Assembly (NCBI RefSeq): GCF_900142015.1
Contig: NZ_FQZN01000039.1
Span: 1-45,826 of the forward strand
Direction: 5' to 3'
DNA: 45,826 nt
Origin: Bacteroides stercorirosoris
GTDB lineage: Bacteria > Bacteroidota > Bacteroidia > Bacteroidales > Bacteroidaceae
The notes under the pieces were generated by a model, which worked only from the letters and a program-made list of their open reading frames with translations, had not been told where the DNA came from and did no database searches. A program made the translations under genes and the position numbers. Of this stretch, positions 7,721 through 16,655 are shown in pieces (the first letter of the stretch is position 1; each line of letters opens with the position of its first letter).

Positions 7721-8839
7721 GTGTTTTTCAAAGATGTAATAGGACAAGAGGCTGCTAAAGAGCGATTAAGGCAAGAAGTGCAAGAAGGGCGTATTCCTCA
7801 TGCACAGCTATTTTGCGGTCCGTCGGGAGTGGGAAAGCTCCCGCTGGCAATGGCCTATGCCCGTTACATTTGTTGTCCGAACCGCACAGAAACGGATGCT
7901 TGCGGCATCTGCCCTTCCTGCGTGAAATGGAACAAACTGGTGCATCCGGATGTACACTTCGTCTTTCCCATCGTGAAGAAGGGAAAAAAAGAAATTTGCG
8001 ACGATTACATAGCCGACTGGCGGCATCTGGTTCTGAACAGCCCCTATTTCAGCCTTAACCACTGGCTGAATGAGATGGATGCCGAAAACGGACAAGCCAT
8101 CATCTATGCCAAAGAGAGTGATGAAATAGTGCGGAAGCTCAGTTTGAAATCAAGTGAAGGCGGATATAAAGTGACCATCGTATGGTTGCCTGAGAAGATG
8201 CACGTAGTCTGTGCCAACAAGCTGTTGAAACTCTTGGAGGAACCACCTGAAAAGACTGTATTCCTGCTGATATCCGAAGCTCCGGACATGATTTTGCCTA
8301 CCATCCTAAGCCGTACGCAACGTTTCAATATCCGCAAGATAGAAGAGGCTGACATTGCCAGCGCTTTACAGCAGAAATACGGTGTACGACCCAACGACAG
8401 TTTCACCCTGGCGCATCTCGCCAACGGTGACTTTATTAAAGCACTGGAAACGATTCATCTGAATGAAGAAAATGAGTTGTTTTTTGAACTCTTTGTCAGC
8501 CTTATGCGTCTATCCTATCAACGGAAGATACGCGAGATGAAACAGTGGAGTGAACAGATTGCAGGCATGGGACGTGAACGGCAAAAGAATTTCCTGACAT
8601 ACGCCCAGCGTATGATACGCGAAAACTTCATCTACAACCTGCATCGCAAGGAGATGAATTATATGACTTTGCCCGAACAGAATTTTGCCACCCGTTTTGC
8701 GCCTTTCATCAACGAACGGAATGTGATGGGAATGATGGATGAACTGAGTGAAGCCCAGATACACATCGAGCAGAACGTGAATGCCCGTATGGTATTCTTT
8801 GATTTTTCATTGAAAATGATTGTTCTACTGAAACAGTAG
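7721..8839 (+). CDS. holB: DNA polymerase III delta' subunit (clamp-loader ATPase-like)
   Basis: 372 aa with a GTG start (VFFKDVIGQE). It is the delta' part of the clamp loader that places the sliding clamp on DNA. The AAA+ core shows IGQ at residue 7, a P-loop-like GPSGVGKL, a zinc-binding CGICPSC motif, LLKLLEEPP and the arginine region LPTILSRTQ. The P-loop has Leu after GK instead of Thr/Ser, in line with delta' subunits that have lost ATP hydrolysis. The C-terminal half is the helical collar domain. It is followed after 44 bp by ricT on the same strand, an order I expect to be common in this group. Confidence 0.92.
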   Translation: MFFKDVIGQEAAKERLRQEVQEGRIPHAQLFCGPSGVGKLPLAMAYARYICCPNRTETDACGICPSCVKWNKLVHPDVHFVFPIVKKGKKEICDDYIADWRHLVLNSPYFSLNHWLNEMDAENGQAIIYAKESDEIVRKLSLKSSEGGYKVTIVWLPEKMHVVCANKLLKLLEEPPEKTVFLLISEAPDMILPTILSRTQRFNIRKIEEADIASALQQKYGVRPNDSFTLAHLANGDFIKALETIHLNEENELFFELFVSLMRLSYQRKIREMKQWSEQIAGMGRERQKNFLTYAQRMIRENFIYNLHRKEMNYMTLPEQNFATRFAPFINERNVMGMMDELSEAQIHIEQNVNARMVFFDFSLKMIVLLKQ

Positions 8840-8883
8840 AAACCAGATATATTATTGTAAATAGCTAAATCATAAATAAAAAG

Positions 8884-10305
8884 ATGGATTTTAAACTACA
8901 TAACGGAAGTGGAGGTCTCTGTTGCAAAAGTTGCTGCAGGCAGGACAAGCAACTGAACACCTACGACTGGCTGGCTGATATTCCCGGAAATGCGGAAGAG
9001 GGCGACATGGTAGAGGTGCAATTCAAGAATACCCGCAAAGGGTATTACCGGAACAGCAACCATATACCTTTGGAAAAAGGAGATATCGTGGCCGTAGAGG
9101 CAACACCGGGACATGACATCGGTGAAGTGACTCTGACAGGGCGACTCGTTCCACTGCAAATGCGGAAAGCAAATATCAAATCCGAAGCCGATATCAAACG
9201 TATCTACCGCAAGGCAAAACAGGTGGATATGGACAAGTATAATGAGGCGAAAGGCCGGGAACACAGTACCATGATACGTGCCCGCCAAATTGCCCTCAAC
9301 CTGAACCTTAATATGAAAATCGGCGACGTGGAATATCAGGGAGACGGCAATAAAGCCATCTTCTATTACATTGCCGACGAGCGCGTGGATTTCCGCCAAC
9401 TGATTAAAGTACTGGCAGACGCTTTCCATGTACGCATCGAGATGAAACAAATCGGTGCACGCCAGGAAGCCGGACGCATCGGCGGTATCGGCCCTTGCGG
9501 ACGTGAGTTGTGCTGCGCCACCTGGATGACTTCTTTCGTGTCCGTATCTACAAGTGCAGCGCGTTATCAGGATATCTCCCTCAACCCGCAAAAATTAGCG
9601 GGACAATGTGCCAAACTGAAATGTTGCCTCAACTACGAAGTGGACTGTTACGTAGAAGCCCAGAAACGTCTTCCTTCCAAAGAAATTGAACTGGAAACCA
9701 AAGATGGTACGTTCTACTTCTTCAAGGCGGATATTCTGAGTAACCAGATAACCTATTCTACCGATAAGAATATTCCTGCCAACCTGGTGACCATCAGCGG
9801 CAAGCGTGCATTCGAAATCATCGGAATGAACAAACGGGGTACTAAGCCCGACAGTCTTATAGAAGAAACACGCCACGTAGAGCCCAAGAAACCGGTAGAC
9901 TTGTTGGAACAGGAAAGCCTGACCCGTTTCGACCGTAGCCGCAAAGGCAAAAACGGCGGAGATAATAACGGTGGTGGAAACGGTAACAACAATCGCAAGA
10001 AAAAGAAAAAAGCGAATCCCAACCAGCCTGCGGAACAGCAATCCCGGCAACGTCCGCAAGGTGACTCCAGACCCCAAAACGGAGCCAAGCCTCAGGGTGA
10101 CCAACCCAGACAGCAAGGCAATCAGCCTAAACCGCAAGGAGACCGTCCGCAAGGAGACCAAGCAAGACGCAACAAGCCCAAAAACAATCGTGGACGTGGA
10201 GACGGACAGCGCGGAGACGGGCAACGTGACAATGGAGGCAAACCCAATCCACCCAAACAACAAGGAGAGAAACCAGCCGGAAATGAAAAACCTGCTCAAG
10301 CATAA
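8884..10305 (+). CDS. ricT: PSP1-domain protein (RicT/YaaT family) with long low-complexity tail
   Basis: 473 aa. Residues 1-340 are the conserved part. It has a cysteine group at 13-18 (CCKSCC), the PSP1 fold around 38-200, then CGRELCC (205-211) and CAKLKCCLNYE (242-252). Those later cysteines match the ones that let the RicAFT complex of Bacillus subtilis bind iron-sulfur clusters, where it affects RNA processing and development. Residues 350-473 are a disordered tail rich in Gly, Asn, Gln, Lys, Arg and Pro with GD-Q-P repeats, typical of RNA-contacting tails. It is the middle gene between holB and gldH and overlaps gldH by 23 bp, so those two are translationally coupled. Confidence 0.88.
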   Translation: MDFKLHNGSGGLCCKSCCRQDKQLNTYDWLADIPGNAEEGDMVEVQFKNTRKGYYRNSNHIPLEKGDIVAVEATPGHDIGEVTLTGRLVPLQMRKANIKSEADIKRIYRKAKQVDMDKYNEAKGREHSTMIRARQIALNLNLNMKIGDVEYQGDGNKAIFYYIADERVDFRQLIKVLADAFHVRIEMKQIGARQEAGRIGGIGPCGRELCCATWMTSFVSVSTSAARYQDISLNPQKLAGQCAKLKCCLNYEVDCYVEAQKRLPSKEIELETKDGTFYFFKADILSNQITYSTDKNIPANLVTISGKRAFEIIGMNKRGTKPDSLIEETRHVEPKKPVDLLEQESLTRFDRSRKGKNGGDNNGGGNGNNNRKKKKKANPNQPAEQQSRQRPQGDSRPQNGAKPQGDQPRQQGNQPKPQGDRPQGDQARRNKPKNNRGRGDGQRGDGQRDNGGKPNPPKQQGEKPAGNEKPAQA

Positions 10306-10768
10306 GAAGTCTCTCAGAAAGAGTTTGATATTGCTGTTTGCCGCAAGCCTTTGCATGGCTTGCGACGAACAGACAGTATATCATACCTTTCAATCCCTGC
10401 CGACGGAAGGCTGGCAGCGGAAAGATACTCTATTCTTCGATATCACCATTCCGGACTCCGCTACGCTCTACAATATATCCGTAGAAGTCAGAAACCGGAA
10501 CAATTATCCTTATCAGAACCTGCCTCTACTTATTTATTACGACAGTCCGGAAGCCCAAAACATTAAAAAGGATACATTAGAGATGAAACTCGCCGACAGT
10601 GCCGGAATCTGGTTAGGCGACGGCTGGGGCGGATTATACCAGTCAACGCTCCGCGCAGGACTTATCCGCATTGGAAAAGCCGGAGAATACCGTTTCAAAA
10701 TCACACACCTCCTGCCGGACGAAGTTCTGCCCGGCATCAATGACGTGGGAATCAGACTAAAACGCTGA
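10283..10768 (+). CDS. gldH: GldH-type lipoprotein
   Basis: 161 aa from the ATG at 10283, inside the end of ricT in another frame. Earlier in-frame starts would be read wholly through ricT and are unlikely. A signal peptide ends at C27 (SLCMAC-DEQ), so it is a lipoprotein. The body with TIPDSATLYNISVEVRNRNNYPYQNL, WLGDGWGG and a final GINDVGIRL matches GldH, first found as a gliding-motility lipoprotein in Flavobacterium. This organism is unlikely to glide, so an envelope role independent of motility is inferred. The 3' end overlaps the convergent rodA by 12 bp. Confidence 0.88.
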   Translation: MKNLLKHKKSLRKSLILLFAASLCMACDEQTVYHTFQSLPTEGWQRKDTLFFDITIPDSATLYNISVEVRNRNNYPYQNLPLLIYYDSPEAQNIKKDTLEMKLADSAGIWLGDGWGGLYQSTLRAGLIRIGKAGEYRFKITHLLPDEVLPGINDVGIRLKR

Positions 10769-12223
10769 GAGTCTTTTTTTACGTCCCGCATCAATGCGCA
10801 GGAAGATAAACAGCAGAATAGTAAAGCCCCAGAGTGAAGAACCGCCATAACTAAAGAATGGCAGCGGAATACCAATCACAGGCGTCAAGCCCAACACCAT
10901 ACCTATATTAATAAACAAGTGGAACAAGAATATACTGACCACCGAATAGCCATATACCCTACCGAAAGCGGACGGTTGCCGCTCCGCCACAGCTATCAGA
11001 CGGAGTATCAATATAAGGAATAGAAGCAATACAGCAGTAGAACCTATAAAACCTTCCTCCTCGCCTACCGTACAGAAGATGAAGTCCGTATCCTGCTCGG
11101 GCACATACTTCAGTTTAGTTTGCGTACCATTCAGAAACCCCTTGCCGGTCAATCCTCCCGAACCGATAGCAATCTTGGACTGGTTCACATTATATCCGGC
11201 ACCGGCCAGGTCTTCTTCCATACCCAGCACTACTTTAATACGTATCTGCTGGTGCGGTTCCAGCACTTTATTGAAAAAATAATCACTTGAATACAGGAAA
11301 CCGATAGAGCCTATGGCAAACAGCCCTATCAGGAAATAACTAAGGTGACGCTCGCTCAAAGAAAGAAAAATCAAATAGCCGACCACCAGCACACACAGTC
11401 CCCACTGCACCCAGACAAGATTGAACGGAACCACGTATTCTGAAACAATATAAGCTATCAGTAACACCCCCAACGTAACCAACAATATGTTACGCACAGG
11501 TTCCCACTTCTTCTTGTACACCCATACCATACCCGCAGCAGACAGCAGCACCATAGACAGCACCGCAAACTCCCCTATCGGCGTCGGCGTATCGGCAATA
11601 AAGACCTGATCGAAGCGGATTCCCACCACAAAATAGACTACCGCACACAGACCGGAGAAAAGCACCACACCCGGCATTCCCTCCCGGTACAGCACCAGGA
11701 AAAATGCGGTATATACCAATGCCGAACCTGTTTCCCGTTGCAGGATAATCAATATCATCGGAAACAGAATCAGGAAAACCATCATCAGTATATTCCTCCA
11801 GTTCTTCATTGTGAACGAATAGGAATTCATATATTTGGCAAGCGCCAGTGCTGTAGCAAACTTGGCAAACTCCGCCGGTTGCAGACTGACAGGCCCCATC
11901 ACCAACCACGAACGTGAGCCTTTGGTGTCAGGAGCTATAAATATGGTGACCACAAGCAATATGGCAAGCGCTATGTAAATCAGATAGGCAAACATGTCAT
12001 AAATATCATCTTCCAGCATCAACAGTACAAATCCCAGACCGAAAGAGCAGATAATCCATACCAACTGCTTGCCTGCACGAGTAGAAAAATCCCAGAAATC
12101 ACGGTCGCCATAATCATAACTTGCCCCGCAGACACTAAACCATCCGAATACGATAAGAATCAGATAAACACAAATCGTTACCCAATCCAATGATTTCCAT
12201 ATACTATCTCTCCTCGTTACCAT
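10757..12223 (-). CDS. rodA: Rod-shape determining peptidoglycan polymerase RodA
   Basis: 488 aa with about ten membrane segments. It is the SEDS-family glycosyltransferase that polymerises lateral-wall peptidoglycan with PBP2. The pattern includes KGSRSWLVMGPVSLQPAEFAK, the QRETGSALVY strand with the catalytic-region acidic residue, and the late GLTPVIGIPLPFFSYGGSS signature. It is longer than the Escherichia coli protein because of an expanded central membrane region, as is usual in Bacteroidota. It is the last gene of the leftward elongasome operon; its start overlaps mrdA by 20 bp and its end overlaps gldH by 12 bp. Confidence 0.95.
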   Translation of the reverse strand: MVTRRDSIWKSLDWVTICVYLILIVFGWFSVCGASYDYGDRDFWDFSTRAGKQLVWIICSFGLGFVLLMLEDDIYDMFAYLIYIALAILLVVTIFIAPDTKGSRSWLVMGPVSLQPAEFAKFATALALAKYMNSYSFTMKNWRNILMMVFLILFPMILIILQRETGSALVYTAFFLVLYREGMPGVVLFSGLCAVVYFVVGIRFDQVFIADTPTPIGEFAVLSMVLLSAAGMVWVYKKKWEPVRNILLVTLGVLLIAYIVSEYVVPFNLVWVQWGLCVLVVGYLIFLSLSERHLSYFLIGLFAIGSIGFLYSSDYFFNKVLEPHQQIRIKVVLGMEEDLAGAGYNVNQSKIAIGSGGLTGKGFLNGTQTKLKYVPEQDTDFIFCTVGEEEGFIGSTAVLLLFLILILRLIAVAERQPSAFGRVYGYSVVSIFLFHLFINIGMVLGLTPVIGIPLPFFSYGGSSLWGFTILLFIFLRIDAGRKKRLSAF

Positions 12224-14069
12224 ACATTATAACACGGTTACTCATTTCTTCCGCCCGTGCCTCACTGGCAGGCGAAAGTTTTCCGTTCAAATATTGTTCC
12301 ATCATCAAAGCACCATAAGGCACTCCGTAAGTAGCTCCCCAACCGCCGTTTTCCACATAGACGGCAATCGCTATTTTCGGTTTGTCCATAGGGGCAAAAC
12401 CAATAAATGCGGAATGGTCATGACCACGGTTTTGCGCCGTACCGGTCTTTCCGCAAATTTCCACACCGGGCAGAATTGTTCCTGCGATACGACAAGTGGC
12501 ACTTCCGGTGACTCCCGTTACGGCTGCCCGCATTCCTTCTACTATTTCTTCATAATACTGGCGGTCAATGGAAGTATACCGACGTTCCCGATAGGTGCTG
12601 TCCAACTCCGCATCCTGTATTTCCTTTACGATATGAGGAGTTACAAAGTAGCCGCGGTTAGCAATGGTAGCCGCCAGATTGGCCATCTGCAAAGGAGTGC
12701 TCAGCACCTCACCCTGGCCGATAGAAATACTGATTACCGTCAGTCCGTTCCACGAACCCCGATAAGCCCTGTCATAAACACCCGCATTCGGGATAAATCC
12801 ACGCTTCTCTCCGGGAAGGTCCGTTCCCAATTTATAACCGAATCCCTGTGAAACCATGTGATCCTTCCACACTGTAATCGCATTTTGTGGCGAACCGTAC
12901 TTCCGGTCACCAAACATACGATATAGCCCCCAGCAGAAATAGGCGTTACAAGAAGTAGCAATTGCCGGTATCAGCGGCAGCGGTGATCCATGTCCGTGGC
13001 AACCTACCCGTAAACCGCCATATATAAATCCGTGCGAACAGGGGAAAGACGTGGAAGGCTGGATAATTCCCTCTTGCAGGAAAGTCAAAGCCTGCGCTGT
13101 CTTAAAAGTAGAGCCCGGCGGATAAGACCCCATAATGGCACGGTTCAACAGCGGTTTCTGCTTATCCATCTGCAACATCTGATGATTCTTTCCACGTTGG
13201 CGGCCAATCATCAAATGCGGGTCAAAGTTCGGAGCCGATACCAAACAAAGAATCTCGCCCGTCTCCGGTTCGATGGCTACAATCGCACCGATTTTATTTT
13301 TCATCAGCCGTTCGCCCAATCTCTGTAACTCAATATCCAATCCTAACGTCAGATTCTTACCCGGCACTGACGAACGATCCAGTTTTCCGTCCATATAGTG
13401 TCCCTGAATACGTCCATGTGCATCACGAAGCAGGACTTCAACTCCCTTCTCTCCACGCAGGTATTTCTCGTAAGACTTTTCAATACCCTGCTTGCCTATA
13501 TAGTCACCGCGGATATAGTAGTCATCCGCTTCGATGTCTTTCATTGACACTTCACCGATATCTCCCAAAGCATGCCCGGCAGCATCATACGTATATTGCC
13601 GGATCGTACGCCGCTGAATGTAGAAGCCGGGAAACTTGAAAAGTTTTTCCTGGAATACCCCGCACTCTTCCGCCGAGAGTTGCGTCATAAAAACTTGATG
13701 CGTATATCTGGAATAACCGGGATTCATCCAACGGTTTTTCACGTCCTTCATCCGCTTGAGAAGTTGCTCTTTGGTAATGTTCAATGTACGGCAGAAATCG
13801 AGGGTATCGAGCTGGGTCACCTCTCGCGGCACAAACGTAATATCATACGCCGGCTGGTTGAACACCAGCAACTTGCCGTTACGGTCATATATCGCACCGC
13901 GCGAAGGGTACTGTATTTTATTGAGAAAGGCATTACTGTCTGCATTCTTTTTGTAGCTGTCAGTCATGATTTGCAACACAAAAAGGCGCATTATATAGAT
14001 GATGACAATCACAATCGCCACCCCACCTATCACTAACTTCCGCTTTTCGAGTGTATAATCTTTAGCCAT
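12204..14069 (-). CDS. mrdA: Penicillin-binding protein 2 (transpeptidase of the elongasome)
   Basis: 621 aa. One N-terminal membrane helix (residues 11-35) anchors a periplasmic class B PBP that crosslinks new wall during elongation, paired with RodA. The pedestal begins with RGAIYDRNGKLL (58-69). The transpeptidase motifs are all present: S320-TFK, S373-CN and K541-TG. The length is standard. It starts one base after the mreD stop and overlaps rodA downstream. It is the expected target of mecillinam-type beta-lactams. Confidence 0.95.
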   Translation of the reverse strand: MAKDYTLEKRKLVIGGVAIVIVIIYIMRLFVLQIMTDSYKKNADSNAFLNKIQYPSRGAIYDRNGKLLVFNQPAYDITFVPREVTQLDTLDFCRTLNITKEQLLKRMKDVKNRWMNPGYSRYTHQVFMTQLSAEECGVFQEKLFKFPGFYIQRRTIRQYTYDAAGHALGDIGEVSMKDIEADDYYIRGDYIGKQGIEKSYEKYLRGEKGVEVLLRDAHGRIQGHYMDGKLDRSSVPGKNLTLGLDIELQRLGERLMKNKIGAIVAIEPETGEILCLVSAPNFDPHLMIGRQRGKNHQMLQMDKQKPLLNRAIMGSYPPGSTFKTAQALTFLQEGIIQPSTSFPCSHGFIYGGLRVGCHGHGSPLPLIPAIATSCNAYFCWGLYRMFGDRKYGSPQNAITVWKDHMVSQGFGYKLGTDLPGEKRGFIPNAGVYDRAYRGSWNGLTVISISIGQGEVLSTPLQMANLAATIANRGYFVTPHIVKEIQDAELDSTYRERRYTSIDRQYYEEIVEGMRAAVTGVTGSATCRIAGTILPGVEICGKTGTAQNRGHDHSAFIGFAPMDKPKIAIAVYVENGGWGATYGVPYGALMMEQYLNGKLSPASEARAEEMSNRVIMYGNEER

Positions 14070-14070
14070 T

Positions 14071-14571
14071 TTATTTTTTCCTCACTCCTTCTATAGCCAG
14101 TATGCAGGTTATAGTCAGCAACGCACTTGCCACAATTCTCAGCAGCAATGTTCCGATATGGGCGAACGAAAAGAACTCTATGGTAAGTAGTATTGCATGA
14201 TGAACAAAAACGCTGACAATCAAATATTTCAGGAAAGGGGCAAATCCCATCGACTTTATCGAAGGAACAATATCCTCAAACGTATCCCGCGGCACGAACA
14301 GTCGCAGGAAAGTAGGCCGCAAGAAAGCCAGTGCCACCGTGGCCGCAGCATTCATACCAGGAGTATCCGAGAAGATATCCACGGTCAGCCCCAGGAAAAA
14401 CGCCCACAACATCAAAGCATTTCTTGGCGTCTCCGACTCAAACTTCAGTATGAGATAGATATACAAAAAAGGTGTGGCATATCCGGCAATATGCACATTA
14501 TTCAGTATCAGCACCTGCAATAGCACCAAACCAATAAACCAACCTAATTTATGCAGATAATTAATAACCAA
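14071..14571 (-). CDS. mreD: Rod-shape determining protein MreD
   Basis: 166 aa, nearly all hydrophobic, with five to six membrane segments and conserved polar GLTVDIFSDTPGMNAAA in the middle. It is a small membrane partner of MreC and the RodA-PBP2 pair. Identity rests on position between mreC and mrdA as much as on sequence, since MreD diverges quickly. A 97-bp gap holding simple repeats separates it from mreC. Confidence 0.88.
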   Translation of the reverse strand: MVINYLHKLGWFIGLVLLQVLILNNVHIAGYATPFLYIYLILKFESETPRNALMLWAFFLGLTVDIFSDTPGMNAAATVALAFLRPTFLRLFVPRDTFEDIVPSIKSMGFAPFLKYLIVSVFVHHAILLTIEFFSFAHIGTLLLRIVASALLTITCILAIEGVRKK

Positions 14572-14668
14572 CTCTTATAACAATTGACAATTGACAATTG
14601 ATAATTGACAATTGAGGTTACTTTCACTTATAACTAATCACTTATCACTCCGTCACTAATCACTCCCA
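14572..14668. repeat. Tandem caattga repeats between mreC and mreD
   Basis: From 14579 to about 14616 the sequence is a run of near-identical aattgac/aattgat units, four to five copies, each containing the palindrome CAATTG. A second run of atcact-type units follows (about 14633-14668). The sequence style equals the arms of the dispersed repeat described at 16553-16650, but no core is present here. Confidence 0.6.
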
Positions 14669-15511
14669 TCACTTCGCCTCCTCTTTCTCCAATGCCTTCT
14701 GTTCTTCCTGACCGGTGCGGGCAATTACCCGTACATTGCTCAACTTCCCGAAGTCTGTAGCCAGTTTAATCTTCAACAGATAAGAAAGACCGTCATGGGA
14801 ATCGGACATATCATCCACCGTACCCACCATAATCCCTGCGGGGAATACGGTAGAATAGCCGCTTGTCACCACCGTATCGCCCAGATTAAACTCAGCGTGA
14901 CGGGGCAAGTCCTTGAGATAAGCGAAACGCGAATCTCCATATTCCCATTTCAGATAACCGAAATATTCGCTGCCGATAATCTTGCAACTTATGCTCGATT
15001 TACTGTTCAGCAACGGAATGACAGTAGAATAATGCGGAGAGGTTTTATAAACGATACCTACTACCCCATTGGCATCTACCACACCCATTTCCGGACGGAT
15101 ACCTGCACTGGTACCTTCATCAAGAGTGATATAGTTGTCTACCCTGTTCAAACTGTTCTTAATCACATTTGCCTTGAAAATTTTGTACTCTTCCGTTTCC
15201 ATGTGCTCAAGACTGTACAGTCTGACGGAGTCCAATCCCTTATTCTTCAATATCTTTTCCAGAAACGCCACCCGCTGTTCCAACCACATGTTGCGGTCCA
15301 ACAAATCTTCATTGGTCGTTTTCAGATGGAAGTAAGAAGTGACAGCCCCCGAAACATCATAAACTTTCCCCGCTACGCTATTGGCAGAAGTGAAAAATAC
15401 GCTCTGCTGATAGTAGTTGAAGCGGAATAATAAAACAAAACTGGCTGCCTCTAACAACAGAAAGAGGAACCAGTAATTGTATTTAATAAGAAAGTTCAGT
15501 AAATTTCGCAT
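14669..15511 (-). CDS. mreC: Rod-shape determining protein MreC
   Basis: 280 aa. One N-terminal membrane helix (about 13-30) is followed by a coiled coil (about 60-95) and the periplasmic beta-barrel domain with GVVDANGVVGIVYKTSPHYSTVIPLL and VTSGYSTVFPAGIMVG motifs. It links MreB filaments to the wall-synthesis enzymes. It ends in a short charged tail rich in Glu and Lys and starts 9 bp after the mreB stop, so the two are clearly cotranscribed. Confidence 0.93.
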   Translation of the reverse strand: MRNLLNFLIKYNYWFLFLLLEAASFVLLFRFNYYQQSVFFTSANSVAGKVYDVSGAVTSYFHLKTTNEDLLDRNMWLEQRVAFLEKILKNKGLDSVRLYSLEHMETEEYKIFKANVIKNSLNRVDNYITLDEGTSAGIRPEMGVVDANGVVGIVYKTSPHYSTVIPLLNSKSSISCKIIGSEYFGYLKWEYGDSRFAYLKDLPRHAEFNLGDTVVTSGYSTVFPAGIMVGTVDDMSDSHDGLSYLLKIKLATDFGKLSNVRVIARTGQEEQKALEKEEAK

Positions 15512-15520
15512 ATTCCTTTA

Positions 15521-16543
15521 TTACCTCATCAGGAATGAGAAACGATCCACATTCTTCAGTGCAACGCCCGTACCTTTAGCTACGGCATGCAAGGGGTCTT
15601 CGGCAATATGGAACGGAATGTTTATCTTATCAGTCAAACGCTTGTCGAGCCCGCGGAGCAATGCACCACCACCTGCCAGATAAATACCGTTGTGCACAAT
15701 ATCGGCATACAGCTCGGGAGGCGTATTTTCCAGCGCATTCAGGATAGCGGTTTCAATCTTTGAGATTGATTTCTCCAGACAGTGCGCCACTTCCTGATAG
15801 CATACGGGCACTTCCATAGGCAGAGCCGTGATACGGTTCGGTCCGTGAACGATATAATCTTCCGGAGCATCCTCACCCAGTTCGGTCAGGGCAGCACCTA
15901 CATTAATTTTAATACGCTCGGCCATACGCTCGCTGACCTTCACATTGTGCTGGCGGCTCATGTACTCCTGAATGTCAGCAGTCAAGTCGTCACCGGCAAT
16001 GCGGATGGAGTTGTTGGCTACGATACCGCCCAAAGAGATAACGGCAATTTCAGTAGAACCACCACCTATATCTACAATCATGTTTCCTTCCGGAGCTTCC
16101 ACGTCGATACCGATACCGATAGCGGCAGCCATAGGTTCGAATATCAGGTAAACGTCGCGTCCGCCGGCATGCTCGGCAGAGTCGCGCACGGCACGCAGTT
16201 CCACTTCCGTACTACCCGAGGGGACACCGATTACCATACGGAGCGAAGGAGAAAACAGACGGCTACGGTTGTTCACCATCTTTATCAGACCGCGTATCAT
16301 CTGCTCGCAAGCATAGAAGTCGGCAATTACACCGTCGCGGAGCGGACGGATGGTACGTATGTTTTCGTGGGTCTTTTCGTGCATCATCTTTGCCTTATCA
16401 CCCACGGCAATCATCTTATCGGTACGACGGTCGAGGGCTACCACCGAAGGTTCATCCACCACAATCTTACCATTGGTTGTGATGATGGTATTGGCGGTAC
16501 CAAGGTCCATCGCTATTTCTTGCGTAAAAGAGAATAATCCCAT
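15521..16543 (-). CDS. mreB: Actin-like rod-shape protein MreB
   Basis: 340 aa, the normal length. Actin-fold nucleotide-binding motifs are clear: DLGTANT at 13-19, GVPSG, the second phosphate motif DIGGGSTEI, and the adenosine motif LAGGGALLRG near residue 290. It forms the cytoplasmic membrane filaments that guide lateral wall synthesis. It is the first of the mreBCD-mrdA-rodA genes, with purH 112 bp upstream in the same direction. The gap between purH and mreB is filled by a dispersed inverted-repeat element, so the two may not share one unbroken message. Confidence 0.97.
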   Translation of the reverse strand: MGLFSFTQEIAMDLGTANTIITTNGKIVVDEPSVVALDRRTDKMIAVGDKAKMMHEKTHENIRTIRPLRDGVIADFYACEQMIRGLIKMVNNRSRLFSPSLRMVIGVPSGSTEVELRAVRDSAEHAGGRDVYLIFEPMAAAIGIGIDVEAPEGNMIVDIGGGSTEIAVISLGGIVANNSIRIAGDDLTADIQEYMSRQHNVKVSERMAERIKINVGAALTELGEDAPEDYIVHGPNRITALPMEVPVCYQEVAHCLEKSISKIETAILNALENTPPELYADIVHNGIYLAGGGALLRGLDKRLTDKINIPFHIAEDPLHAVAKGTGVALKNVDRFSFLMR

Positions 16544-16552
16544 ATTCTAAAT

Positions 16553-16650
16553 GTAGAATTAAGAATGAAGAATTAAGAATACTATGCAGAATAACAGCGC
16601 AAATAAAGACAGCGCAGCAAATTCTTTATTCTTTATTCTTCATTCATCAT
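16553..16650. repeat. Dispersed repeat, long form (copy D), intergenic
   Basis: Arms of aattaagaat-type tandem units (16553-16580 and 16621-16650) are inverted with respect to each other and enclose a 40-bp core (16581-16620). The core has the same length layout as the core of copy B at 37924-37961 read on the minus strand, with about 26 of 40 matching positions and shared gcgca and gacag-gcagc blocks. The arms are wholly different from those of the other copies. It occupies almost the entire gap between mreB and purH, reaching to within a few bases of the purH stop. Confidence 0.65.
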
Positions 16651-16655
16651 TAATA

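Noticed and set aside
9971..10282. Longer gldH frame
   Set aside because: It would be read wholly inside ricT in another frame; the signal peptide begins at the ATG at 10283.
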